DNA of 64,000 nt from Alkalicella caledoniensis (GCF_014467015.1 NZ_CP058559.1:806001-870000), one strand, 5' to 3'; shown: positions 1-8,907, numbered from the stretch's first letter. Made by a program: numbers and translations. Notes: generated by a model not told the origin, from the letters alone.

Positions 1-78
1 TTTAAAATATTGGTTTAGTACTACCACTTTAACCGTTGTCGACCCTACGTCTATCCCGACATGTACTTTTTTACCCAT
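1..78 (-). CDS. Acyl-CoA dehydratase activase-like ATPase, N-terminal fragment
   Basis: Only the first 26 codons are in the window; the gene runs off the left edge. ATG is at 78-76, preceded by a strong AGGAGGGG at about 88-95. The peptide begins MGKKVHVGIDVGSTTVKVVV, the phosphate-1 loop of the ASKHA/BadF-BcrD ATPase family, which activates 2-hydroxyacyl-CoA dehydratases or related Fe-S enzymes by ATP-driven electron transfer. The exact enzyme partner cannot be told from this stub. It is divergent from the lipoprotein gene at 498. Confidence 0.6.
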   Translation of the reverse strand, partial: MGKKVHVGIDVGSTTVKVVVLNQYFK

Positions 79-497
79 TTAAAATCCCCTCCTAGCAAGT
101 CAATAATACAACAAATTTATCAATTTAATTTTTAGAATAACATATTATAGTTTCATTATAATACTATATTGATTATTTTTATATATTTAAAGTATATAAA
201 AAGTAAAATTTTACCTCTATGTGTAAAAAGGATTTAAAGGCTAGTAAAACATCGTATAAAAATAGTTAAGCCAGCAGCCCCCTTAGGATGTTGCTTTTCA
301 AATTATTAAATTTATTTAATAATTTGAAGTGGTATCACCTTAAGAACTACGAATATATAACTAGTGAGAGAAAAACCAGCTGGTATTTTTTACAAATGTT
401 ACGAACTTTTTTTAATAAAATGTATTGTTATTATTTTCACGTTATGGTATTATGTGCTTGTGAAAGATAATACATAAACTTTTAGGAGGGGAATTTA
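79..497. other. Divergent intergenic region, 419 bp
   Basis: This AT-rich spacer separates the left-edge minus-strand gene from the plus-strand lipoprotein gene. It must hold both promoters. I see a plausible sigma-A promoter for the lipoprotein gene (425-453) and its AGGAGGGG ribosome binding site at 484-491. Several TATAAT-like hexamers read leftward around 150-170, but none has a convincing -35. A 60-codon open frame at 288-470 lacks a ribosome binding site and I do not regard it as a gene. Confidence 0.5.
425..453 (+). promoter_or_regulatory. Putative sigma-A promoter of the lipoprotein gene
   Basis: TTGTTA at 425-430 and TATTAT at 448-453 are separated by exactly 17 bp, about 45 bp before the start codon. 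Two of the twelve hexamer bases depart from consensus. It is the best promoter match upstream of a gene with highly biased codon use. Confidence 0.4.
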
Positions 498-1571
498 ATG
501 AAAAAAGCTTTAATACTTTTATTGACTCTAAGTATGATGTTATTCATGTTTGCTGGATGTACTAGCGAAGATGCTACTCCAGATCCAGACAACGGGGACG
601 ACCCAATCGTAGAGGAAGGCGCTGTATCTTTTGGTTTAGGCGTAAAAACTTCAATTGGTAAATCTAGAAGCATGGCTGACGATGTAACTGCTCAAGCTCA
701 AGTTGACACAACTTTCGCTGGAGTATCCTTTGACAAAGATGGTAAGGTTGTTGCTGTTCACATCGATGTAGCTCAAGTAAGAGTTGCTTACGATGAAGAA
801 ATGCAACTTACTACTGACAAAGCTGGTCCTTTCTTAACTAAGAAAGATCTTAAAGACAATTACAACATGAAACCTCGTTCTGACATTGGTAAAGAATGGT
901 ATGAGCAAATTGCTGCTTTCGAAGAGTGGATGATCGGTAAAACAGTTGCTGAAATCAAAGCTCTTAACGTTAAGGTTGTAGACGATGCTCACCAAAACGT
1001 TCCAGATGTTCCTGAACTTACTTCTTCAGTTACAATAACTGTTGAAAGCTACATTGAAGCAGTTGAGATTGCTTGGAACAACAGAACTGAAGCTGCTAAT
1101 ATCGATAAGTTAGGTCTTGGTTACACTATCTCTATTGGTAAGTCTAGAGGCGCTGGTGACGATGTTACTGCTCAAGCTCAAGTAGATGTAACAATGTCTG
1201 CTACAGCATTTGATGCTGATGGTAAAGTTGTTGGAACTCAAATCGACGTTGCTCAAACAAGAGTAGCTTACGACGAAGAAGGCCAACTTACTTCTGACAA
1301 ATCTGCTAAATTAAAGACTAAAAAAGAACTTAAAGAAGATTACAACATGAAAGCTCGCTCTGACATTGGCAAAGAATGGTATGAGCAAATGGCTGCTTTC
1401 GAAGACTGGATGGTAGGTCAAACAGTTGCTGAAATCAAAGGCCTTAAGGTTAAGGTTGTAGACGATGCTCACCAAAACGTTCCAGATGTTCCAGAGTTAA
1501 CTTCTTCAGTTACAATCACTGTAGAAAGTTACATCAAAGCAGTTGAAAACGCTTTCGGTACTAAAAAATAG
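498..1571 (+). CDS. Secreted lipoprotein of two tandem ~150-residue repeats
   Basis: The 357-residue product has a lysine-led signal sequence ending in a lipobox (FAGC, Cys21) and an acidic linker, then two homologous units at about residues 42-190 and 203-355. Each contains the shared blocks DDVTAQAQVD, RSDIGKEWYEQ and VKVVDDAHQNVPDVPELTSS. The second repeat has diverged mainly at its start. It is expected to be anchored to the outer face of the membrane. I do not recognise a named family. GCT, GTT, AAC and TTC codons dominate, unlike most neighbours, suggesting high expression. The start follows AGGAGGGG by 6 bases. It is monocistronic, with its own promoter and a strong terminator. Confidence 0.8.
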   Translation: MKKALILLLTLSMMLFMFAGCTSEDATPDPDNGDDPIVEEGAVSFGLGVKTSIGKSRSMADDVTAQAQVDTTFAGVSFDKDGKVVAVHIDVAQVRVAYDEEMQLTTDKAGPFLTKKDLKDNYNMKPRSDIGKEWYEQIAAFEEWMIGKTVAEIKALNVKVVDDAHQNVPDVPELTSSVTITVESYIEAVEIAWNNRTEAANIDKLGLGYTISIGKSRGAGDDVTAQAQVDVTMSATAFDADGKVVGTQIDVAQTRVAYDEEGQLTSDKSAKLKTKKELKEDYNMKARSDIGKEWYEQMAAFEDWMVGQTVAEIKGLKVKVVDDAHQNVPDVPELTSSVTITVESYIKAVENAFGTKK

Positions 1572-1587
1572 TTAAATAGTATATCAA

Positions 1588-1617
1588 GGCTCCCACCTTT
1601 GTGGGAGCTTTTTTTTT
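1588..1617 (+). terminator. Rho-independent terminator of the lipoprotein gene
   Basis: An 8-bp GC-rich stem (GCTCCCAC / GTGGGAGC) with a 4-base loop is followed by nine T residues, 17 bases after the stop codon. Confidence 0.9.
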
Positions 1618-1724
1618 ACTCTACTTATATACCAAGTATTTCATCTATGATATCCTATATATAACTATTTCTTGTTTTTTTCATTCTCAAAGGATTAACT
1701 TACTATCTACGAGGAGGTTATTTT

Positions 1725-2678
1725 ATGAAAACAGTGTTTTTGAATTCTAGTAAAGTAAACTTTGATGGAAACCTAGATTATTCACCTTTGTCGAAGGCTT
1801 CCACTTTAGCAAATTTTCATAGCAGTTCTCCGGAGGAAATTTTAGAAAGAGTTAAGGACCATGATATCGTCATAACTAAAGAAATTCCCTTAGGTGGAGA
1901 CTTAATAAGGAACTTCCCCCCTTGTGTAAAATTAATCTGTGAAGCGGGTACTGGATATAACAACATTGACCTTGTGGCTTGCAAGGAAAAAGGTATAACT
2001 GTTTGTAATATCCCTGGCTACAGTACAGACTCTGTTGCTCAGCTTGCTATCACCCTTTTGTTAAGCCTTAGCTCCTACCTCACCCAACAACAAAACATGA
2101 TTCAAAATAACAACTTTAATAACTTTACTAAACACTTACAGGTCCCACACTTTGAGCTAAATGGTAAAACCTTAGGTATTATAGGTGCTGGAACCATAGG
2201 CCAAGGTGTCATCAAAGTAGCTAGGGCCTTAGGAATGAATATATTAACATACAATAGAACACCTAAATTATGGGATGATCCTAGGGTCAAGTCAGTAAGC
2301 TTAGATGATCTATTAGCTGGCAGTGATTTAGTCAGCCTACACTGTCCTCTTACCCCCCAAACTAAACATTTGATTGATATAACTAAGCTTAAGCTTATGA
2401 AACCTAGTGCTTATTTAATTAATACTTCAAGGGGTGCCCTGATTAACGAAACAGATCTCATAACTGCGTTGCAGGAAAATATTATTGCAGGTGCAGGGCT
2501 AGATGTGCTAGACCCAGAGCCACCTACCCTGGATAATCCTTTATTCTACATGGATAACGTAATTTTAACACCCCACATAGGGTGGCAAACCTTAGAAGCA
2601 AGGCAACGCCTAATCAACCTTCTTGGGGAGAACATTAAAGCCTTTATCAATGGAACACCCATGAATGTGGTAAAATAA
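1725..2678 (+). CDS. D-isomer-specific 2-hydroxyacid dehydrogenase
   Basis: This 317-residue NAD(P)-dependent oxidoreductase of the D-2-hydroxyacid dehydrogenase family interconverts a 2-keto acid and a D-2-hydroxy acid (glycerate/hydroxypyruvate-like). The N-terminal catalytic half includes CEAGTGYNNID. The Rossmann motif GIIGAGTIGQG lies near residue 150. The catalytic triad is visible as Arg in INTSRGALI (~235), Glu in DVLDPEPP (~264) and His in LTPHIGWQ (~283). The length is normal for the family. ATG follows GAGGAGG. It stands alone between two terminators, so its pathway is not shown by context. Substrate specificity (glycerate, lactate, other) cannot be fixed from sequence. Confidence 0.85.
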   Translation: MKTVFLNSSKVNFDGNLDYSPLSKASTLANFHSSSPEEILERVKDHDIVITKEIPLGGDLIRNFPPCVKLICEAGTGYNNIDLVACKEKGITVCNIPGYSTDSVAQLAITLLLSLSSYLTQQQNMIQNNNFNNFTKHLQVPHFELNGKTLGIIGAGTIGQGVIKVARALGMNILTYNRTPKLWDDPRVKSVSLDDLLAGSDLVSLHCPLTPQTKHLIDITKLKLMKPSAYLINTSRGALINETDLITALQENIIAGAGLDVLDPEPPTLDNPLFYMDNVILTPHIGWQTLEARQRLINLLGENIKAFINGTPMNVVK

Positions 2679-2683
2679 TTTTT

Positions 2684-2719
2684 GACCCAGTCTACTATTT
2701 ATAGTAGCTGGGTCTTTTT
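2684..2719 (+). terminator. Terminator of the 2-hydroxyacid dehydrogenase gene
   Basis: The stem GACCCAG / CTGGGTC encloses an inner CTACTAT / ATAGTAG stem and is followed by a T run, 5 bases after the stop codon. Confidence 0.85.
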
Positions 2720-2826
2720 CAACTCACTGCCCTCTTTCACTAAGTCAAATAATGGGTTACAATATATATATGAAACAGTGTTGAAGCAGATAAACACTGT
2801 AATTACAGTTAAGGAGTGTGAGTCAT

Positions 2827-3672
2827 ATGGATATCAAATTAATATGTATAGACCTAGACGGTACTTTACTAAATAGTGAAAATGCTATAACCCCAAGATC
2901 CAAAGATGCCTTACTAAAAGCAACACAGCTAGGAGTTCATGTTGCAGTAAGTACTGGCAGGACCTTTGTGGACGCCGATTATTACTCTAGCTTAGTTGGT
3001 TTGAAAACTCCCATTATCTCTTCCAATGGTGCATACATAAAAGAAAAAGATCAAGGTAAAGTAATCTATCAGAATGTGTTAGATGAAAATGTTTTGACTA
3101 CTATTCTTGAAATATGTAAAAGATACGGCATTTCTCCTTGTATGAATACACCTTTTAAGAAATATCACGGTAAAGACTTTAGTGAGCTTTTCAAAATTTT
3201 TGATGAAAAAGCTAAAAAATTTAACCGTATTATAACTGTCTATAAGAGAGAACTAGTAGAAAATATGGCAGAATGGAAAGATATCATAAAAAAAGAAAAG
3301 GACAATATTATAAAGTGTGAATTATACAGTAGTAATAAAGAAATTATATTAAAAATCAGACAAGAGCTGGATGATTTAGATGATGTTGAGGCTATTTTCT
3401 CCATCCATCACAGTATAGAAGTTACATGTAAAGGTGTTTCAAAGGCTAGAGGTGTTGAGATTCTTGCAGGATTTTACAACCTAAAGCCTGAGAATGTAAT
3501 GGCCATAGGAGATAGTGAGAATGACCTCTCAATGATTAAGTATGCTGGCCTAGGTGCTGCCATGGGCAACTCCATAGATATGATTAAAGAGGCCTCTGAC
3601 TATGTCACAGATAGTAATGATGACGAAGGAGTTGCTAAGGCCATTGAAAAATTTGTATTAAAAATGGGATAG
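2827..3672 (+). CDS. Cof-type HAD-superfamily phosphatase
   Basis: The 281-residue cytosolic hydrolase is of the Cof/HAD-IIB type, a family that dephosphorylates sugar phosphates, FMN-like compounds or phosphorylated cofactors. Motif I is CIDLDGTLL at residues ~8-16, motif II VSTGR near 40, and motifs III/IV are the C-terminal Lys region and GDSENDLSM (~232). The cap domain lies between. I chose ATG 2827 because AAGGAG ends 10 bases before it; the in-frame GTG nine bases earlier sits on top of that site. It stands alone and converges on the pdu operon across a shared terminator. The substrate is unknown. Confidence 0.85.
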   Translation: MDIKLICIDLDGTLLNSENAITPRSKDALLKATQLGVHVAVSTGRTFVDADYYSSLVGLKTPIISSNGAYIKEKDQGKVIYQNVLDENVLTTILEICKRYGISPCMNTPFKKYHGKDFSELFKIFDEKAKKFNRIITVYKRELVENMAEWKDIIKKEKDNIIKCELYSSNKEIILKIRQELDDLDDVEAIFSIHHSIEVTCKGVSKARGVEILAGFYNLKPENVMAIGDSENDLSMIKYAGLGAAMGNSIDMIKEASDYVTDSNDDEGVAKAIEKFVLKMG

Positions 3673-3694
3673 GCTATTTAGCCTATCCCATTTT
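3661..3694. terminator. Bidirectional terminator between HAD gene and pduT
   Basis: The long perfect stem AAAATGGGATAGGCT / AGCCTATCCCATTTT has A and T tracts on both sides. It overlaps the HAD stop codon and lies 4 bases from the end of pduT, so it can serve both converging genes. Confidence 0.85.
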
Positions 3695-3697
3695 ATT

Positions 3698-4246
3698 TTA
3701 CATTATTTTTGATATCAGTTCTTTATTAGGTGATGCTATTGAAACTGCGCTGATGATACCACCTGAATCCTCTAGGTTATTCTCACAGGCTTTTATAGCT
3801 TGTTTAACTGCTGCCACTTCACCTGTTATTAAAACAAATCCTTTTCCACCTAAGCCCCTTGCTAATCTTATCTCCAATAATTGGACATTGGCAGCTTTTA
3901 GTGCCATATCACCTACCACTATAGAAGTAATTGCAGAAATTGTTTCTATAATACCTAAGGAGCTTATTTTCTCTATTTCCCCCGTGGCTGTCAATGCCGG
4001 GAAAACAGCTTCACTTATATTTGAAATAACATGGTATTCTACTGTAAAACTACTTCCCACATTCTTTCCAACCTCAATAGCATTTTTTACTGCTCCTACA
4101 TCACCTGAAATCAAGCTGATGTACTTACCAGGACAAATGGGTGTAGATAAAACCAGTTCCACATTGGCGGATTTTATCATTTCGTCTGTTGCTTCTATTC
4201 CTTTTGCAATGCTTTTAAACTCTATCAGTCCGATGGATTTTTTCAC
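3698..4246 (-). CDS. pduT: Microcompartment shell protein PduT, lacking the usual Fe-S cysteine
   Basis: The 182-residue protein has two tandem BMC domains (about 1-88 and 95-182), the layout of PduT trimers that form shell facets. The family signature PICPGKYI with Cys38 is present. Characterised PduT proteins carry a [4Fe-4S] cluster in the trimer pore held by Cys108. The corresponding segment here (IETISAITSIVVGD, ~100-113) has Ser and Val instead, and the Cys134 position is Gly. The cluster is therefore probably absent. GTG start behind GAGGTGA. It is the last gene of the pdu operon, 35 bases after the membrane-protein gene. Confidence 0.88.
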   Translation of the reverse strand: MKKSIGLIEFKSIAKGIEATDEMIKSANVELVLSTPICPGKYISLISGDVGAVKNAIEVGKNVGSSFTVEYHVISNISEAVFPALTATGEIEKISSLGIIETISAITSIVVGDMALKAANVQLLEIRLARGLGGKGFVLITGEVAAVKQAIKACENNLEDSGGIISAVSIASPNKELISKIM

Positions 4247-4281
4247 AAATTATCACCTCTTATCAGGGTATGGATAAAGTT

Positions 4282-5145
4282 TTACATAAATAAGAAAACG
4301 ATGAAACTTAATATGAATATTGAAGTGGCAGGTGGATCAATAAATGTATCAGCATTACTATTGAAAGTCTTACCTGCTATCTCACCTAAAACACCAGATA
4401 TAACAGCGAATAATGCTCCTATATATATATTCCCTGTGGCTATGGTTGCATAGCCAGCCACTAAGGTGATGTGATGTGTTGCTGGCAAATCAAAGCCCAT
4501 CTGAACAAAAATCAAAGTTGCTGCACTTATTACAAAACCTAGAACATCAATTTGAGTAAGGTCTACTAGATAAGAAATTACTAAACCAAGTCCTAGGGAA
4601 TAAAAGGCTACAAAAGCCAGTGTTTTAGAATCAGGGAAAATGCTTGGCTTCGGATTATCAACTGCTGCCGCCACCTCGGCATTTTTGGGTGCAAAGATAG
4701 CAAATAATCCAGCTCTACCAAAAACTAAACGAGCTATAATTGCAGAAGTAAATACCGTTAAAGCCACAGTGTCTGTCTTAAGTGCTAATTCCACGTAAAC
4801 AGCATTGATCATGTAACCCACAATACCGAAGATACCACCAACAAAAAGAACGCTTATATCATTTGTCTTTTTAAGTGGTGTAACTATGTCTAAACCACTT
4901 TCTAAAGATCCCTTCTTGTTTGCTGCAAAGGCAGCTGCTGCTACACCACCAGCAAATGCTATATGTGGACCAAGTAAGGCTCCAAATGTCACATCTGTTA
5001 GAATTGTTGCAGGTCCACCACTTGCTATTACTCCCATACCAATAAGTCCTACAAAGCCAGTAAAAATAAAAGCAGGCAATGCTCCAATTAATGCACCTAA
5101 TATTCCTCCACCAAAGGCCGCTAAAATTAAAGCTAATTCAAACAT
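4282..5145 (-). CDS. Multipass membrane protein of the pdu operon, putative transporter
   Basis: This 287-residue hydrophobic protein has roughly eight membrane segments rich in Gly and Ala (for example GGGILGALIGALPAFIFTG near the N-terminus) and ends in a membrane helix. There is no signal peptide. It lies between pduS and pduT with 22- and 35-base gaps, clearly inside the operon, and replaces the PduF-type diffusion facilitator expected at such loci. A role in moving a diol, a short-chain acid or an alcohol is my inference from position only. I do not recognise a characterised family. ATG follows GGGGATGA. Confidence 0.6.
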   Translation of the reverse strand: MFELALILAAFGGGILGALIGALPAFIFTGFVGLIGMGVIASGGPATILTDVTFGALLGPHIAFAGGVAAAAFAANKKGSLESGLDIVTPLKKTNDISVLFVGGIFGIVGYMINAVYVELALKTDTVALTVFTSAIIARLVFGRAGLFAIFAPKNAEVAAAVDNPKPSIFPDSKTLAFVAFYSLGLGLVISYLVDLTQIDVLGFVISAATLIFVQMGFDLPATHHITLVAGYATIATGNIYIGALFAVISGVLGEIAGKTFNSNADTFIDPPATSIFILSFIVFLFM

Positions 5146-5167
5146 AAATTCATCCCCTTTTTTTGAT

Positions 5168-6496
5168 TTATGAAGAAATTTCTATCCCCTTTTGATTAAT
5201 GCTTTTGACAGTACCACTGATGCTTGCATGGATCATTGCGCCAAGCTGCCCATCATTAACATTAGCCACAGGATCACCTTTTTTTACAACATCCCCTACC
5301 TGCACTAAAGGTTGTGCCATGGCACCAATATGTTGTTTTTGACTAAGTACCACACCCTTGACTGTTTCATCTACACTTTCAATAAGAGGTGCGTCCACGT
5401 TATATTTCTCTAAACTCAGTCTGGCAATTAGTTTTTTCACTGGAAATTTTCGATAACCCCTAAACTGATTTACTTCTTCTGGTTTACGGTTATTATCATT
5501 TTTTATGCCAGCTGCACTCAGCCTACCCTTTAGAAAACTATTTAGTTTCCATGGTTGTAAGTCCATAATACATGCTAATTCACATAAACCACATTCACAA
5601 CATAAAAATGCTTCAGTTACAGATGAATTATTCTCACAGGTACTGTTGTAACTGGCAATTCTCATTAATTTATCTGGATGTAGTTTATGTCCTATCAGAT
5701 TTCTTGGACATACCTCTGTACACAATGAGCAGTGGCAACAAGCTGTTTTTGCTTCCCGGAGCGTAGCTTCAATGGATTTTCTCTTCCCTTTTACTAAAGG
5801 ATGCTCCTTCGGAAGAACTATAAGACCCTTGGTGGTTTTGGTGATAGGACTATGGATGTCCTCAACTAACTTTCCCATCATCGGGCCTCCATCAACTATC
5901 TCAAACTCTGCAACTGTAGGGCCTCCTGCTAACTGAATCATCTCATTTATACTAACACCCAGGGGCACCTTTAATGTCACGGGTTTATTCACTTCCCCTG
6001 TGACTGTTACATACTTTTCTGTAACAGGTAACCCTTTTTTCGCATAATAGACATTTATCAGTGTTTCAACATTGATAACCACTACTCCCACTTGTAACGG
6101 TATTCCACCTTCAGGGACGATCCTATTTAGTACTTCGTAGACAGTAATTTGCTCATCCCCTGCAGGATAGAAATCACCTAAGGTAAAGACCTCAATGGTT
6201 TCATCATCCTTTGTTAACTTTTCCAATTTTTCTATGGCAGCATGGTATTTTTTCTTTAGTGCAATAATACCTTTTTTTGCACCGGTTTCTTGAACCACAG
6301 CCTTTAGTCCAATAATCATTTCTTCAGCTTTATAGTACATTAGTTGCTGATCCACCCGTAGTAGTGGCTCACATTCTGCTCCATTAACTATTACGTACTC
6401 TGCCTTTGCCTTAACCTTAACATGGGTAGGGAACCCTGCTCCCCCTGCACCTACAATGCCTGCTCCTTGGATTAAACTAATAAGATTATTATCCAT
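5168..6496 (-). CDS. pduS: PduS, RnfC-like flavoprotein/Fe-S electron-transfer subunit
   Basis: This 442-residue homologue of PduS/RnfC resembles the protein proposed to pass electrons between NADH and the microcompartment, including cobalamin reduction for PduO. The N-terminal glycine-rich nucleotide/FMN loop GAGGAGFPTHVK comes first, then an SLBB-like segment, two CxxCxxCxxxC cluster motifs (CCHCSLCTEVC and CCECGLCELAC, ~255-310) and a C-terminal barrel-sandwich region. Both clusters look intact, in contrast to PduT. I start at ATG 6496, preceded by GAGGTGG; the upstream in-frame GTG lies within that site. It follows pduP by 15 bases. Confidence 0.9.
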   Translation of the reverse strand: MDNNLISLIQGAGIVGAGGAGFPTHVKVKAKAEYVIVNGAECEPLLRVDQQLMYYKAEEMIIGLKAVVQETGAKKGIIALKKKYHAAIEKLEKLTKDDETIEVFTLGDFYPAGDEQITVYEVLNRIVPEGGIPLQVGVVVINVETLINVYYAKKGLPVTEKYVTVTGEVNKPVTLKVPLGVSINEMIQLAGGPTVAEFEIVDGGPMMGKLVEDIHSPITKTTKGLIVLPKEHPLVKGKRKSIEATLREAKTACCHCSLCTEVCPRNLIGHKLHPDKLMRIASYNSTCENNSSVTEAFLCCECGLCELACIMDLQPWKLNSFLKGRLSAAGIKNDNNRKPEEVNQFRGYRKFPVKKLIARLSLEKYNVDAPLIESVDETVKGVVLSQKQHIGAMAQPLVQVGDVVKKGDPVANVNDGQLGAMIHASISGTVKSINQKGIEISS

Positions 6497-6511
6497 GCTT
6501 CCCACCTCGTC

Positions 6512-7906
6512 TTATTTAATGGCAAATCCACCGACTAAAGTACATCTTCTTCTTCTAGCAAAGCTCTTAGCTGATGTTAACCCTTCGCCGGTGGGTCCTG
6601 CAATGGTAAATGTTGCATAACCTTCGCCTCCAACACCAATACCCGCAAAGGACGGCCCATTTTTAACGAAGATTGTTGTCTGAATTTCTTTAGCAAATTG
6701 AGTTAAAGTATCTATATTCTTTGAGTGCATGATGGCTGTATGTCTAAAACCATGTTCAACACTTACAGCTAGTTCAATTGCCTCTTGAACATCCTTTACC
6801 CTAACTATTGGAAGAACAGGCATCATCAATTCACCTACTACAAAGGGATGATCTTTTGGTACTTCCATAATTATGGCACGGACACAATCATCACATTCAA
6901 TCCCCATTTTACCTAGAATATAATCGGCATTTTTGCCAACGAACTCTTTTACTGGATAGCCATTTTCGCCAACAATCATTTTTTGTAGTTTTAAAATGAG
7001 TTCTGGATCTTTTAATTCATAGGCTCCAGATTTTTTCATGTTAAAAATTAGGTAATCAGCTACTGAGTCAACCACAATAACTTCCTTCTCTGCAACACAA
7101 GGTAAGTTATTATCAAAACTGCAGCCGGCGATTATATCCCTAGCTGCTTTTTCAATGTCAGCAGTTTCATCAACAACTGCCGGTGGGTTTCCTGCTCCAG
7201 CTCCAATGGCTTTTTTCCCTGAAGATAGCACTGCCTTTACAACAGCAGGTCCTCCAGTTGCCACAAGCATATTAACTTTCTTATGTTTGATCATTATATC
7301 TGCCTGTTCTAGGGAAGGATTACTCACAGTTGTCAATAGGTTACTAGGTCCTCCCGCATCAATAATACTTTTATTAAGTATCTCAACTGTTTTAAGGGAA
7401 GTCTTAGTGGCAGAAGGATGTGGACTAAATACAACAGAGTTACCTGCTGCAATCATACCAATTGCATTACATATAATGGTTTCTGAAGGATTTGTGGTAG
7501 GTGTGATAGATCCAATAACACCATAGGGTGATAATTCTATCAATGTCAACCCATCATCACCAGAGTACACATCTGGCTTTAAATCTTCTATCCCAGGTGT
7601 CTTTTCTATTGCAACTATGTTTTTACTCACTTTATCTTCATATCTACCCATGTTGGTTTCTTCATAAGCCATCTTTGACAGAAGCTCAACATTTTTCTTA
7701 GCTTCCTTACGCATGGCTTCTATGAATTTCCCTCTGGTTTTTAGATCAAATTTAACAAGCTCTTTTTGAGCTATCCACGCAGCCTCAACTGCTTCATTCA
7801 TATCCTGAAAAATTCCTAAAGTTTCTTGAGGTTTTTGGGATTTTGCAGTCATTTCTACTAGTACTTTCTTAACAATTTCTTCTATTTTTAATGTTTCTAC
7901 GGTCAT
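6512..7906 (-). CDS. pduP: PduP, CoA-acylating propionaldehyde dehydrogenase
   Basis: The 464-residue enzyme oxidises the aldehyde made by diol dehydratase to acyl-CoA with NAD+ and CoA inside the shell. The first ~18 residues (MTVETLKIEEIVKKVLVE) form an amphipathic helix typical of microcompartment targeting. The catalytic cysteine lies in DNNLPCVAEKE (~270), and cofactor-binding glycines in GAGAGNPPAVVDE. The start ATG 7906 is set by AAGGAGGAAC just before it; a longer open frame extends upstream into pduO but has no ribosome binding site. It ends 15 bases before pduS. Confidence 0.93.
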   Translation of the reverse strand: MTVETLKIEEIVKKVLVEMTAKSQKPQETLGIFQDMNEAVEAAWIAQKELVKFDLKTRGKFIEAMRKEAKKNVELLSKMAYEETNMGRYEDKVSKNIVAIEKTPGIEDLKPDVYSGDDGLTLIELSPYGVIGSITPTTNPSETIICNAIGMIAAGNSVVFSPHPSATKTSLKTVEILNKSIIDAGGPSNLLTTVSNPSLEQADIMIKHKKVNMLVATGGPAVVKAVLSSGKKAIGAGAGNPPAVVDETADIEKAARDIIAGCSFDNNLPCVAEKEVIVVDSVADYLIFNMKKSGAYELKDPELILKLQKMIVGENGYPVKEFVGKNADYILGKMGIECDDCVRAIIMEVPKDHPFVVGELMMPVLPIVRVKDVQEAIELAVSVEHGFRHTAIMHSKNIDTLTQFAKEIQTTIFVKNGPSFAGIGVGGEGYATFTIAGPTGEGLTSAKSFARRRRCTLVGGFAIK

Positions 7907-7907
7907 A

Positions 7908-8894
7908 CTAGTTCCTCCTTTCGTACTCAAATACCCTAAGTGCATGATTTGCAATTTTCATATCTTCTTCCACTGAGCCACCACTTATTCCTATACCACC
8001 AATTATCTCGTTATTAAGCTTAAGGGGATAACCTCCCCCGAAGGTAACAAGTTTATTTTGGTTGGTCCACTGAAGCCCGTAAAGGCTTTCTCCAGGCTTT
8101 ACTAGTGGAGCCACTTCATGGGTAGGTAATTTAAGGGCAACTGATGTATAGGCTTTGTTAGGAGCTATATCTAAGCTTGCAAGTAGTGCATCTTTCATTC
8201 GATGTAGCAATAGAGGATTCCCTCCGTCATCTACTACTGCGAAAACAACTGGAACTCCCATTTCACTGGCTTTTACTTCAACGGCTTCTGCCATTTTTTT
8301 AGCAAGATCCAATGAAAGATTGTTATCCACAACTTGGTGCCCTAGCCGCTTTAAAACCTTTTCCTTAACGGTTTGGACCAAGGCCCATTGCTCTTCTTCC
8401 CTGGCCAACATAAATAGCGCATCAGACAAACGATTGATATATTGAACTATTTCTTTTGGTATATTTTCTCCTCTACTTAGTTCTACCACCAAGCGTTCAC
8501 CGCGCCTTATAATAGTTCTAGCTAGATGAATACTGGCAGAGGCAGGTGTTCCTCCAGGAATTACAAACTCTGTTAAAGGTCCTAATTTCTTTTCGTATTG
8601 ATCAATAATATTTTCAAGCATATCAATATCTTTTTGTCTAATAGGTTCTTTAATATATTCCTTGCCTTTATCATCAGAAGCTAACTGTGCTCCTAAAACA
8701 AACAACTTCTTCTGAATGATTCTAAGTATATCTTGGATCTCTTTGTTTTTGATTATAGAGTAGGCTACTCCTATTGCAGCATTTGCTTCATCTAAAGTAC
8801 CATAGCAGGATACTCGCAGTGTATCTTTACCAGTACGACTTCCTCCAAGGAGTCCAGTTTCCCCTCTATCACCTTTTTTTGTGTATATGGCCAT
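7908..8894 (-). CDS. pduO: PduO, two-domain cob(I)alamin adenosyltransferase
   Basis: This 328-residue fusion begins with a PduO-type ATP:cob(I)alamin adenosyltransferase domain (~1-185; N-terminal IYTKKGDRGETGLLGG ATP-binding motif, later IIRRGERLVVELSR). A GlcG/HbpS-like domain follows (~195-328, IIGGIGISGGS), which binds heme or corrinoid in relatives. It regenerates adenosylcobalamin for the dehydratase. The two-domain form matches enterobacterial PduO. It lies one base ahead of pduP and 13 bases after pduN, so the three are probably translationally linked. Confidence 0.92.
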   Translation of the reverse strand: MAIYTKKGDRGETGLLGGSRTGKDTLRVSCYGTLDEANAAIGVAYSIIKNKEIQDILRIIQKKLFVLGAQLASDDKGKEYIKEPIRQKDIDMLENIIDQYEKKLGPLTEFVIPGGTPASASIHLARTIIRRGERLVVELSRGENIPKEIVQYINRLSDALFMLAREEEQWALVQTVKEKVLKRLGHQVVDNNLSLDLAKKMAEAVEVKASEMGVPVVFAVVDDGGNPLLLHRMKDALLASLDIAPNKAYTSVALKLPTHEVAPLVKPGESLYGLQWTNQNKLVTFGGGYPLKLNNEIIGGIGISGGSVEEDMKIANHALRVFEYERRN

Positions 8895-8907
8895 ATCTTC
8901 ACGTCCT

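Noticed and set aside
288-470. Sixty-codon open frame upstream of the lipoprotein gene
   Set aside because: AT-rich, no ribosome binding site, and it overlaps the likely promoter.
2773-2800. Inverted repeat ACAGTGTT / AACACTGT upstream of the HAD gene
   Set aside because: Short stem with a long loop and no T run; it may be leader structure but I have no support for a function.
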